DNA from: Paludibacter sp.
Lineage (GTDB): Bacteria > Bacteroidota > Bacteroidia > Bacteroidales > Paludibacteraceae
Direction of reading: 5' to 3'
Length of the DNA: 46,126 nucleotides
Assembly: GCA_030653695.1 (NCBI GenBank)
Contig: JAURYY010000279.1
Span: 1-46,126, forward strand
A model generated the notes under the pieces. The model searched no databases. It saw only the letters and a program-made list of their open reading frames with translations, and was not told the DNA's origin. Position 1 is the stretch's first letter; each line of letters starts with the position of its first letter. Both the position numbers and the translations under genes were made by a program. Below are positions 25,525 to 33,394 of the stretch, piece by piece.

Positions 25525-27207
25525 TTAAGCCCCTTTAGGGGGTTTGGGGGTCAATTTCTTTCTGTTTTCAATTGCGCTTTCGTACCCTGCATCTGCATGC
25601 CTGAAAACGCCCATAGCCGGATCGTTGTAAAGCACACGCTTCAGACATTTTGCAGCACGGTCAGTTCCATCTGCAACCACCACCATGCCGGCATGTTGCG
25701 AATAACCAATGCCTACGCCACCGCCATGATGAAATGAAACCCAGGTAGCACCGCCACTTGTATTCGCCATCAGGTTCAGTAAGGGCCAGTCCGAAACAGC
25801 ATCCGAACCATCGAGCATTCCTTCCGTTTCGCGGTTGGGTGAAGCCACAGAACCACAGTCGAGATGATCGCGACCAATCACAATCGGCGCTTTTACTTTG
25901 CCGGTTCTGACCAATTCGTTGAACAATAAACCTGCTTTTTCGCGTTCGCCCATGCCCAACCAGCATATACGACTTGGCAATCCCTGAAACGCTATTTTAT
26001 TTTGCGCTTCGGTCAGCCATTTGATGAGATGTTCGTTTTCGGGAAACAACTTCATCAACTCCCTGTCGGTTGTATAAATATCTTCTGGATCGCCCGAGAG
26101 TGCTACCCAGCGAAACGGGCCTTTACCATCGCAAAACAGCGGACGGATGAATTTGGGAACAAAACCTTCAAAATCATAAGCATTGGCTTCGCCTCCTTGA
26201 AGTGCAAATTCGCGCAGGTTATTTCCGTAATCGAAAGTGATACTGCCACGTTTTTGCATTTCGAGCATAAAGCCCACATGACGCGCCATACTTTTCAATG
26301 ATTTTTCTTTGTATAGTGCCGGATTAGTTTTACGTAGCGCAATGGCTTCTTCGAGCGACAAACCATTTGGCACATAGCCGTTCAACGGGTCATGAGCCGA
26401 AGTTTGGTCGGTCAGAATGTCTGGAATAATATTATCGTTCAGCAATTTCTCAAGTACATCGCCAATATCTCCAACTAATCCTACCGAAATTGCTTCACCT
26501 TTTTCTTTGGCTTCCAATGTCCATTGTACAGCTTCTACGTAATCAGAAGTCATTTTATCGATGTAGCGCGTTTCAAGTCGTTTTTTAATGCGCTCCGGAT
26601 CTACATCCACACCCAGATAAGTGGCTCCTGCCATGGTGGCTGCCAATGGTTGAGCACCGCTCATGCCGCCAATTCCGCCCGAAACAATAAGTTTGTGTTT
26701 CAGGTTTCCATCAAAATATTTTCGCCCGCATTCGACAAATGTCTCATAAGTTCCTTGCAAAATACCTTGCGACCCGATATAAATCCAGCTTCCGGCTGTC
26801 ATTTGCCCGTACATCATCAATCCTCGAGCTTTTAGTTCTTCGAAATGTTCCCAGGTTGCCCATGCCGGAACAAGATTGCTATTGGCAATCAACACTCTTG
26901 GTGCTTGCGGATGAGATCGAATGAGTCCAATGGGTTTTCCCGATTGAATAAGCAACGAATGATTTTCGTCCATTTCGAGCAAAATGCGGATAATTTCCTT
27001 GACTGCTTCCACATTACGGGCTGCTTGTCCGGTTCCGCCATACACAATGAGGTTTGCCGGATCTTCGGCCACTTGGGCATCAAGGTTGTTGAGCAACATG
27101 CGAATAGGTGCTTCTGTTTGCCAAGAGCACGCATGCAACTCATTTCCAATCGGTGCTTTGTAATACGGATGATTGGCGTATTTTTCAATAAATTCCGAAT
27201 ATTTCAT
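25525..27207 (-). CDS. hutU: Urocanate hydratase
   Basis: This NAD-dependent enzyme converts urocanate to 4-imidazolone-5-propionate; it is 560 aa from [17 protein letters not shown]. The longest ORF adds 43 residues read from inside hutH and is rejected; the chosen start overlaps the hutH end by 23 bp, suggesting translational coupling. Seen motifs: [42 protein letters not shown], and the active-site region [15 protein letters not shown] with its Cys. The last nine residues (LTPKPPKGA) come from a palindromic repeat that also provides the stop codon, replacing the usual end after HADAGYE. Confidence 0.95.
   Translation of the reverse strand: MKYSEFIEKYANHPYYKAPIGNELHACSWQTEAPIRMLLNNLDAQVAEDPANLIVYGGTGQAARNVEAVKEIIRILLEMDENHSLLIQSGKPIGLIRSHPQAPRVLIANSNLVPAWATWEHFEELKARGLMMYGQMTAGSWIYIGSQGILQGTYETFVECGRKYFDGNLKHKLIVSGGIGGMSGAQPLAATMAGATYLGVDVDPERIKKRLETRYIDKMTSDYVEAVQWTLEAKEKGEAISVGLVGDIGDVLEKLLNDNIIPDILTDQTSAHDPLNGYVPNGLSLEEAIALRKTNPALYKEKSLKSMARHVGFMLEMQKRGSITFDYGNNLREFALQGGEANAYDFEGFVPKFIRPLFCDGKGPFRWVALSGDPEDIYTTDRELMKLFPENEHLIKWLTEAQNKIAFQGLPSRICWLGMGEREKAGLLFNELVRTGKVKAPIVIGRDHLDCGSVASPNRETEGMLDGSDAVSDWPLLNLMANTSGGATWVSFHHGGGVGIGYSQHAGMVVVADGTDRAAKCLKRVLYNDPAMGVFRHADAGYESAIENRKKLTPKPPKGA
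25529..25551 (+). repeat. Palindromic element at the 3' end of hutU
   Basis: On the plus strand: CCCC-TTTA-GGGGG-TTT-GGGGG, a hairpin plus linker and G-run. Read on the minus strand it encodes the HutU C-terminus and ends in its stop. It is the inverted partner of 25399-25428, about 100 bp away. Confidence 0.8.
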
Positions 27208-28768
27208 CTGTTTCGTTTTTAAAATCCAATTGATGTTGTTTGGCTGTCTGGTTGAGTTCGTGAATAATAGTTTTCGATTGTACAAGTGAAATCGCTTTTT
27301 CAATATCGTTGGAGAAAATGCGGTCGGTATCGGCAAAACTAATTTGCTCTCGAATCAGCGTATGTGCTTTTTCAAGCAGAATGCCTGATTTCAAAGGTCT
27401 GCGAAAATCAAATCCCTGTGCAGCCGTCATCATTTCGATGGCTAATATTTTTTCTAAATTCTCTACAATGCGCAAACTTTTGCGAACGCCCACCGCACCC
27501 ATACTCACATGGTCTTCCTGACCAAGTGAAGTAGGAATACTATCGGCACTGGCAGGGAAGCAAAGCGTTTTGTTTTCGCTTGCCAATGCGGCTGTGCTGT
27601 ATTGTAAAATCATAAAACCTGAATTCAACCCCGTGTGTTCCATGAGTAATTTGGGCAAACCCGGAACACTTTCCATCATCGAAAGATAAACCCGACGATC
27701 AGATATATTTCCTAATTCAGAAGCTGCCAATCCGGCATAATCAATCGGCATGGCTATTGGCTGCCCGTGAAAATGTCCGCCGCTGATGGTTTTATCTTCT
27801 GAAAAAATGATCGGATTATCGGTTACTGAATTGATTTCGGTGAGTATGGTTTCTTTCAAATGAAGCCAGGCGTTGCGCGAAGCACCATGTACCTGCGGAA
27901 TACAGCGCAAAGAATAGGGGTCTTGTACCCGAAGACAATTTTTGTGCGAAGTAACTATTTGAGAATGATGTAATAAAGTGCGCATACGTTTTGCCACATA
28001 TATGCTGCCGGAGTAGGGGCGAAGGCTGTGTAGTTCTTCGTCGAAACATTTCACCGAACCCATCATGGCTTCGTGATTCATGGCGGCAATAATGTCGGCA
28101 TGATCAAGGCAATTCTGGAATTTTTCGAGCAATAATACAGCATGAGCACTCATAAACTGAGTTCCGTTGATCAATGCCAAGCCTTCTTTCGGACCCAGAT
28201 CTACAGGTTTCATGTTCAATACCTGCAATACTTCAGCCATTTCAATCACTCTTCCTTTATAAAAAACTTTTCCCATGCCAATGAGCGGCAGAAAAAGATG
28301 TGAAAGCGGTGCCAGGTCGCCCGAAGCACCCACCGAACCCTGCTCGGGAATACAGGGAATCACTTTATTTTCGATGTGCCAGATAATTCGTTCTACAGTT
28401 TCGATGGCAATGCCTGAATAACCTTTACACAAAGCATGAACTTTGAGTATTATCATCAAAGTTGCTATTTCGGGGTCGATAAATTTACCAACCCCAACAC
28501 TGTGACTCATCAATAGGTTGTATTGCAGTTTGCGGGTGTCTTCCTCGCCGATAAGCGTGGTGCAAAGCGGTCCGAAACCGGTGTTGATACCGTACACAAT
28601 TTTTTGTTTGCGAACTATTTTTTCAACGACCTCGCGGTTTTTGTTCACTTTTTCGCGAACTGAAGAAGTGAGAATGCCTTTTTCGAGACCACGGGCAAGG
28701 TTGAGCGCTTTTCCTATGTTCAGTATATCTTCGCCATAATGAAATTCATTAGGTGGTGTTTTTTGCAT
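27185..28768 (-). CDS. hutH: Histidine ammonia-lyase
   Basis: This 527-aa enzyme deaminates histidine to urocanate, the first step of the pathway. The MIO prosthetic group forms from Ala-Ser-Gly in [15 protein letters not shown] at about residue 145. Other family segments are [38 protein letters not shown] and QEDHVSMG. Length is slightly above the usual 500-515 aa. It is first in the hutH-hutU-hutI-ftcD operon, with a -7 element 73 nt upstream. No HutC-type regulator is adjacent. Confidence 0.97.
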   Translation of the reverse strand: MQKTPPNEFHYGEDILNIGKALNLARGLEKGILTSSVREKVNKNREVVEKIVRKQKIVYGINTGFGPLCTTLIGEEDTRKLQYNLLMSHSVGVGKFIDPEIATLMIILKVHALCKGYSGIAIETVERIIWHIENKVIPCIPEQGSVGASGDLAPLSHLFLPLIGMGKVFYKGRVIEMAEVLQVLNMKPVDLGPKEGLALINGTQFMSAHAVLLLEKFQNCLDHADIIAAMNHEAMMGSVKCFDEELHSLRPYSGSIYVAKRMRTLLHHSQIVTSHKNCLRVQDPYSLRCIPQVHGASRNAWLHLKETILTEINSVTDNPIIFSEDKTISGGHFHGQPIAMPIDYAGLAASELGNISDRRVYLSMMESVPGLPKLLMEHTGLNSGFMILQYSTAALASENKTLCFPASADSIPTSLGQEDHVSMGAVGVRKSLRIVENLEKILAIEMMTAAQGFDFRRPLKSGILLEKAHTLIREQISFADTDRIFSNDIEKAISLVQSKTIIHELNQTAKQHQLDFKNETDEIFGIY

Positions 28769-28840
28769 GACTAATTATTATGATTTGAGGTAGTAATATA
28801 GGTAAAAAAGTGAAAATGGAATATTAATTATATTTATATG

Positions 28841-28848
28841 CAAATATA
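28841..28848 (-). promoter_or_regulatory. -7 element of the hut operon
   Basis: TATATTTG on the minus strand fits TAnnTTTG. The nearest upstream TTG is 25 nt away, longer than usual, so an activator may be needed or the match may be partial. Confidence 0.45.
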
Positions 28849-29053
28849 GAATTTGTTTTTTAATTTAGGAAAGCAAGAAGCAATTAAAATTTAGAATTAT
28901 CAAAGAGATTGTCAAAGTACATTTCAAAAAATAAAAAGATAGGATTAAATTAAATGTTTACAAATTGGCATAAAATTGAAATTTCCTCCTTTGATAAATG
29001 TGGTGCAAATGGTTTTATTGAAAGATAATTTTCCAAAAATAGTTGCTAAAAAA

Positions 29054-29115
29054 GAATACAATCGAATTTTTTTGGTCGTTTGCGGGACAAACCCAGACCT
29101 CATTCTTTTGTATTC
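29054..29115. other. Nested inverted repeat, possible RNA structure
   Basis: Outer arms GAATACAA (29054) and TTGTATTC (29108) enclose an inner hairpin GGTCGTTTG...CAAAC-cca-GACC (29074-29099). It lies 80 bp past the nhaA stop on that gene's strand. It could be part of the nhaA 3' end or a decayed repeat. Confidence 0.4.
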
Positions 29116-29195
29116 CTTTGGTTGAATCTCAGCTTCTTAAGACAGAAATTCAGACATTATAATATTATTTCTTTTTCGTGCTGAAATTTTATGTT

Positions 29196-30350
29196 TTACT
29201 CCTCCGCATCTTTAGGATTTTCCGATAATGTTAATTGGAGCATAATAAGACCAATAATACCTGCAATTAGAGAAGCAATTAAAATGACTAGTTTTGAGTT
29301 GTTAATAATTGCCTTGCTGTCGAAAGCAAGCATAGTAATAAAAATTGACATGGTAAATCCAATACCTGCTAAAAATCCGGCACCTAAAATTAACTTCCAG
29401 TTCAAATCGTCCGATAGTTTGCAAAGACCAAAAGTGATTGCTAAATAACTTGCCAGAAAGATTCCCAATGGTTTACCCAAGACTAATCCCAGTGCAATAC
29501 CTAAGCTATAATTTTGTGTTAGCGATTGTCCGATGTCTGAATGAACTAAAAATGCAGTATTCGCTAATGCAAATAATGGAAGTATAAAAAAGGCAACAGG
29601 TTTGTGCAAGAAGTGTTGTAGGACATTAAAAGACGATTTTTCATCTGTACATCGGCAAGGAATTGTAAATGCCAATAAAACGCCCGATATAGTAGCATGC
29701 ACTCCCGAATTAAGCATAAAATACCAAATGATAACTCCGCCTATTAAATACGGTATCAGATTTGTTATTCTCAGCCTATTTAAAAACATAAGAATGCCAA
29801 AAGCACTTAAAGCGATAAATAGATTTCCCCAGAGAATACCTTTTGAGTAGAACAAAGCGATCACAAAAATTGCTCCTAAATCGTCAATAACAGCTAAAGC
29901 AGTTAAAAATATTTTTAGAGCCACAGGGACGCGTTTTCTCAATAACGATAAAACACCCAAAGAAAAGGCAATGTCGGTGGCCATGGGAATTCCTGCACCC
30001 GATTGTGTTGGGGTGTTATAGTTGAACATTAAAAAGATAGCCGCAGGTACTATCATTCCACCTATTGCAGCAAAAATGGGCAACATAGCGTTTTTTAAGT
30101 TCGATAATTCGCCGATGATAACTTCGCGTTTTAATTCTAAGCCGATGAGCATAAAAAAAATAGCCATCAATCCATCGTTAATCCAATGTATTAACGAATG
30201 ACCTGCTATATCCATATTCCATAAACTAATGTAATCAGTACCGAATTTTTGATTTGAAATGAATATTGAAAAAAATATACATAAAATTAATACTAATCCA
30301 CCTGATTTTTCGCTCTCAAAAAATTCTTTGTATAATTTGGTAATTCTCAT
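29196..30350 (-). CDS. nhaA: Na+/H+ antiporter NhaA
   Basis: This 384-aa integral membrane antiporter exports Na+ for H+ in pH and salt homeostasis. About 11-12 hydrophobic helices are evident. The transport-site Asp pair is present in TALAVIDDLGAIFVIALFYS, and the conserved FMLIGLELKREV, GIPMATDIAFSLG and GAGFLAGIGFTMSIFI runs all occur. Length matches the family. It stands alone; the AT-rich upstream region has an inverted repeat (30384-30403) about 34 bp before the start codon. Confidence 0.96.
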   Translation of the reverse strand: MRITKLYKEFFESEKSGGLVLILCIFFSIFISNQKFGTDYISLWNMDIAGHSLIHWINDGLMAIFFMLIGLELKREVIIGELSNLKNAMLPIFAAIGGMIVPAAIFLMFNYNTPTQSGAGIPMATDIAFSLGVLSLLRKRVPVALKIFLTALAVIDDLGAIFVIALFYSKGILWGNLFIALSAFGILMFLNRLRITNLIPYLIGGVIIWYFMLNSGVHATISGVLLAFTIPCRCTDEKSSFNVLQHFLHKPVAFFILPLFALANTAFLVHSDIGQSLTQNYSLGIALGLVLGKPLGIFLASYLAITFGLCKLSDDLNWKLILGAGFLAGIGFTMSIFITMLAFDSKAIINNSKLVILIASLIAGIIGLIMLQLTLSENPKDAEE

Positions 30351-30383
30351 TTGCTGAAATATTTAAAGTAGATAATTAATTAA

Positions 30384-30403
30384 TGTCAAAAAAATTTTTG
30401 ACA
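30384..30403. promoter_or_regulatory. Inverted repeat upstream of nhaA, possible operator
   Basis: TGTCAAAAA and TTTTTGACA are inverted with a 2-bp spacer. A further TTTTTGACA half-site occurs at 30439-30447, 44 bp away, close to four helical turns. No known regulator was matched. Confidence 0.4.
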
Positions 30404-30704
30404 ATTTTCAAGACAATAATAAGATGTTAAACGTATAATTTTTGACAGTTTAGTTTGTAAAATTGATAATCTTTGTTGTACCAGTTTACTGTTGTTTAAT
30501 TTTTCAGAACTTAACAACACCAAAAATCCACCCTTTTTCTCTGATTTATTAGTAAGTCAAGTTAAGCATAAGGAATCGATTTATGTTAAGAGAAACACAT
30601 AAAAACATTATTTCAAGGTATCAAAAAATCCTATCTTAACTTCAATTCATAAATAGCAACAAAACAAGAATATTGCAATTTGAGTGTTAATCTTGGTCAT
30701 AAAG

Positions 30705-30734
30705 TTGTAAGGTCGGAAAAATTCATTATTTTTG
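30705..30734 (+). promoter_or_regulatory. Promoter of ogt
   Basis: TTG (30705-30707), 19 nt, TATTTTTG (30727-30734): a full match to the Bacteroidetes consensus, giving a leader of about 100 nt. Confidence 0.6.
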
Positions 30735-30839
30735 CAACAAAAGTAATTTATTTTTGAGTTATTTTTTCACTGTGTACAACTTTTAAACAAATTTTTAATA
30801 AAACGGATTTTTTATTTTTAAAATTAAATTTCTAATATC

Positions 30840-31337
30840 ATGAGACAATTACCTCCCAAATTAGAACCTTCGTTCGGTTTTTCAGACAGTCCGTTTGGTG
30901 AATGTTGCATTGTGTTTTCGAAAGACGGAATTTGTGCGCTGACATTTCCTGAAAATCGTGAAAGTGCCTATTATGATATTATACAAAGATTTCCGGAAAC
31001 AGATTTTACTCAAAATGATGTCAAAGTTCAAAGATTTGTTTCGATGATATTTGAAAAAAATGAGATTCCGGCATTAAACCCGATAGGTACTGACTTTCAA
31101 CAATCAGTGTGGCGTGCGCTTAAAACTATTCCCAAGGGAGTTACTACCACTTATGCAAAAATTGCCGAAGCCATTGGTCGTCCTAAAGCCGTACGTGCTG
31201 TAGGAACTGCTATCGGCGCCAATCCTATCGCTTTTCTGATTCCCTGTCATCGCGTTATCAGAACTGATGGAAGCATAGGAGGTTTCAGATGGGGATTAGA
31301 TATTAAAATGAAAATGTTGGAATGGGAGAAAAGATGA
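30840..31337 (+). CDS. ogt: Methylated-DNA--protein-cysteine methyltransferase
   Basis: This 165-aa suicide repair protein transfers O6-alkyl groups from guanine to its own Cys, here in IPCHRVIRTDGSIGGF. The helix-turn-helix region is present (TTYAKIAEAIGRPKAVRAVGTAIGANP), as is a short N-terminal domain (FGECCIVFSKDGICALTF). It lacks the Ada regulatory domain. It converges on trxB and shares a two-way terminator. Confidence 0.95.
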   Translation: MRQLPPKLEPSFGFSDSPFGECCIVFSKDGICALTFPENRESAYYDIIQRFPETDFTQNDVKVQRFVSMIFEKNEIPALNPIGTDFQQSVWRALKTIPKGVTTTYAKIAEAIGRPKAVRAVGTAIGANPIAFLIPCHRVIRTDGSIGGFRWGLDIKMKMLEWEKR

Positions 31338-31398
31338 AAATTGATTGAATTTGTTATTGTCTTTCAAAAATATTTCAAATATATTTGACGTAAAAAAT

Positions 31399-31430
31399 AA
31401 AAGCCTGCTAAAGCAATAGCAGGCTTTTTT
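31399..31430. terminator. Bidirectional terminator between ogt and trxB
   Basis: AAAAGCCTGCTA pairs perfectly with TAGCAGGCTTTT around a 6-nt loop, with T-rich sequence on both sides. It lies between convergent genes and can serve both. Confidence 0.9.
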
Positions 31431-31451
31431 AAATTGCACTCATCAAATTGT

Positions 31452-32393
31452 TTATAATCCTTTTTCGCTCAGATAACGTTCGGCTTCAATGGCAGCCTGA
31501 CATCCGCTTCCGGCAGCTGTAATTGCCTGACGGTAATGAGGATCCGCCACATCGCCTGCAGCAAAAACACCGGGAATATTGGTTCGTGGAGTTCCGGGAA
31601 CGTTAACAATATAACCAACTTCATCGGTTTCAATCCATGGTTTGAAAATGTCTGAATTTGGCTTGTGTCCTATAGCGAGGAAAAAACCGTCAATTTCAAT
31701 ATGAACCGTAGTTTCGTCACTTTGCCCGTGCCGTTTTACAAGTTTAGCTCCCTGAACCACCTTGTCGCCTGTCAACCCAAGAGTTTCGTGTTCAAATAAA
31801 ACTTCAATTTTAGGATTGTTCAATACGCGTTCCTGCATAATTTTCGAAGCCCGCAAGAAAGGTTTGCGTACTATCAAAAATACTTTATCGGCAAGTCCGG
31901 CAAGATAAATAGCTTCTTCGCAGGCTGTATCTCCGCCGCCAACCACAGCCACTTTACGTTTACGATAAAAGAATCCATCGCAGGTGGCGCAAGCCGAAAC
32001 GCCCGAACCGGCATATTTCTGCTCATCGGGCAAGCCAAGATATTTGGCAGTTGCTCCGGTCGAAATAATTATTGTTTCAGCTTCAATAGTTTTTTCACCA
32101 TCAATGGTTACCTTATAGGGTGCTGCCGAAAGGTCGGTTGAACTAACCATACCGAAACGAATATCGGCTCCAAAACGGGTAGCCTGTTTTTTCAGATCTT
32201 CCATCAATTCGGGACCTGTAATGCCTTCGGGATAGCCCGGAAAATTTTCTACTTCATTGGTAGTTGTCAATTGTCCACCGGGTTGCATACCTTCGTACAT
32301 TACAGGCGAAAGATTGGCGCGTGAAGCATAAATGGCGGCTGTATATCCCGCCGGACCTGAACCTATTATCAGGCAACGTACTTTTTCTGTCAT
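31452..32393 (-). CDS. trxB: Thioredoxin-disulfide reductase
   Basis: This 313-aa flavoenzyme reduces thioredoxin with NADPH. FAD-binding GSGPAGYTAAIYASRA lies near the N-terminus. The redox pair is in CATCDGFFYRKRK, followed at once by NADPH-binding VAVVGGGDTACEEA, and then GVFAAGDVADPHYRQAITAAGSGCQAA. The length is standard. It follows lolA and ftsK in the same direction but 146 bp behind, with a small palindromic repeat upstream. Confidence 0.97.
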   Translation of the reverse strand: MTEKVRCLIIGSGPAGYTAAIYASRANLSPVMYEGMQPGGQLTTTNEVENFPGYPEGITGPELMEDLKKQATRFGADIRFGMVSSTDLSAAPYKVTIDGEKTIEAETIIISTGATAKYLGLPDEQKYAGSGVSACATCDGFFYRKRKVAVVGGGDTACEEAIYLAGLADKVFLIVRKPFLRASKIMQERVLNNPKIEVLFEHETLGLTGDKVVQGAKLVKRHGQSDETTVHIEIDGFFLAIGHKPNSDIFKPWIETDEVGYIVNVPGTPRTNIPGVFAAGDVADPHYRQAITAAGSGCQAAIEAERYLSEKGL

Positions 32394-32410
32394 AATTTGT
32401 TAATATAAAT

Positions 32411-32434
32411 CTCCAACCCCTGAAGAAGTCAGAG
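32411..32434. repeat. Degenerate palindromic element upstream of trxB
   Basis: CTCCAACCCCTGA...TCAGAG keeps the C-run/linker plus hairpin layout of the REP-like family, with only a 4-6 bp stem. It lies 18 nt upstream of the trxB start codon. Confidence 0.35.
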
Positions 32435-32539
32435 TATGGTCGTATTTTTTTTGTTTTTTTTGAAGAAAATTATTTTTTATAAAGCGTAAAATGACTTTTA
32501 AATGACTTTTAAGTTTTTCTATTTCAAAAAAATAAAATG

Positions 32540-33175
32540 CTATCTCAAATCATTCACCATAACACCTTTAAATTTTGTTTTATAAAACACAAATATATCA
32601 TCGGTTACCTTAATTCCTTTCTGATAATTTGAGAGTGTAAGGAGCGTGGTTGTCCCGTTTTTTTGTAACACTTTTATCGAAAAAAGATTTCCGGACGTTT
32701 TATTTATCTGTACTTCAACTTTTGTAAAATCGTCATTTTTTACTTTCGGAATCATTTCCACAATATGATTTTGGGTTGATTTCAATTTGCTGAAACGAAT
32801 CAGGCATTTTGTTTTGTAAGCTGCCAATATAGCCATTGGATTTGTTTCACCTAATTCTTTTTCGGTCGGTTCTGTAATTGATACTTCATTGTTTTCAGTC
32901 AGATAAGACCATTGTGTTTTTCCATCGAACCAGGTTTTTATTTCGTCCATTTCCAAAAAGAATTTATTTCCTTTCATAATGAATGTTCCCGAACCGATAT
33001 GCGAATTTACAGCATTTTTTTCGGAAACGGTAAGCTCGAAATTGGTCTTAATGGCATTTGACTTGGCATTAGTCAGCAAGTCAGTTATAAGTTTCTCTGC
33101 ATCAGCATTTGTTTGTGCCCGAACGCACAATATCGAAAATATTAATAAAACAATAGAATATGTAAATCGGTTCAT
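32540..33175 (-). CDS. LolA-like outer-membrane lipoprotein carrier
   Basis: This 211-aa secreted protein has a signal peptide ending near LCVRAQTN. The body is an open beta-barrel fold of the LolA/LolB type (GSGTFIMKGNKFFLEMDEIKTWFDGKTQWSYL, then EVSITEPTEKELGETNPMAIL). LolA ferries lipoproteins from the inner to the outer membrane. It lies downstream of ftsK, an arrangement I recall from other Bacteroidota, though here a 219-bp gap containing a repeat separates them. Confidence 0.82.
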   Translation of the reverse strand: MNRFTYSIVLLIFSILCVRAQTNADAEKLITDLLTNAKSNAIKTNFELTVSEKNAVNSHIGSGTFIMKGNKFFLEMDEIKTWFDGKTQWSYLTENNEVSITEPTEKELGETNPMAILAAYKTKCLIRFSKLKSTQNHIVEMIPKVKNDDFTKVEVQINKTSGNLFSIKVLQKNGTTTLLTLSNYQKGIKVTDDIFVFYKTKFKGVMVNDLR

Positions 33176-33285
33176 TTTTAATGAGTTTTAAATAAAATCA
33201 ATGAATATAATATAGTTTATATTGTTTTGTATAAATGAAGTTGATAACCAAACAAATAACAGTCCATTTATTTTATTTTTTTTTC

Positions 33286-33348
33286 AAACTTCTTCGCATC
33301 AACCGCTGTCAAGGTAAATAACCGCTGACAGGGTTGTAAATTGGTTGG
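33286..33348. repeat. 63-bp dispersed hairpin repeat, copy 2
   Basis: The better-preserved copy of the element at 4598-4660 (54/63 identical). CAACCGCTGTCA and TGACAGGGTTG pair with one bulge around a 14-nt loop. It lies between ftsK and lolA. Confidence 0.7.
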
Positions 33349-33394
33349 CTTTGTCAACATTCACTCAACCATTCACTCAACCTTTCAAACCCAT

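Larger units (their letters stand above)
28769..29195. other. 427-bp gap between hutH and nhaA
   Basis: It contains the hutH -7 element and a nested inverted repeat at 29054-29115. No gene was recognised. Confidence 0.55.
30351..30839. other. 489-bp gap between divergent nhaA and ogt
   Basis: It holds the inverted repeat at 30384-30403 with a third half-site at 30439-30447, and the ogt promoter at 30705-30734. The part from 30460 to 30700 shows no gene or clear structure. Confidence 0.5.

Noticed and set aside
27208-27336. 43-residue N-terminal extension of HutU in the ORF track
   Set aside because: It is read from inside hutH in another frame, and the HutU family begins at the MKYSEF-like position.
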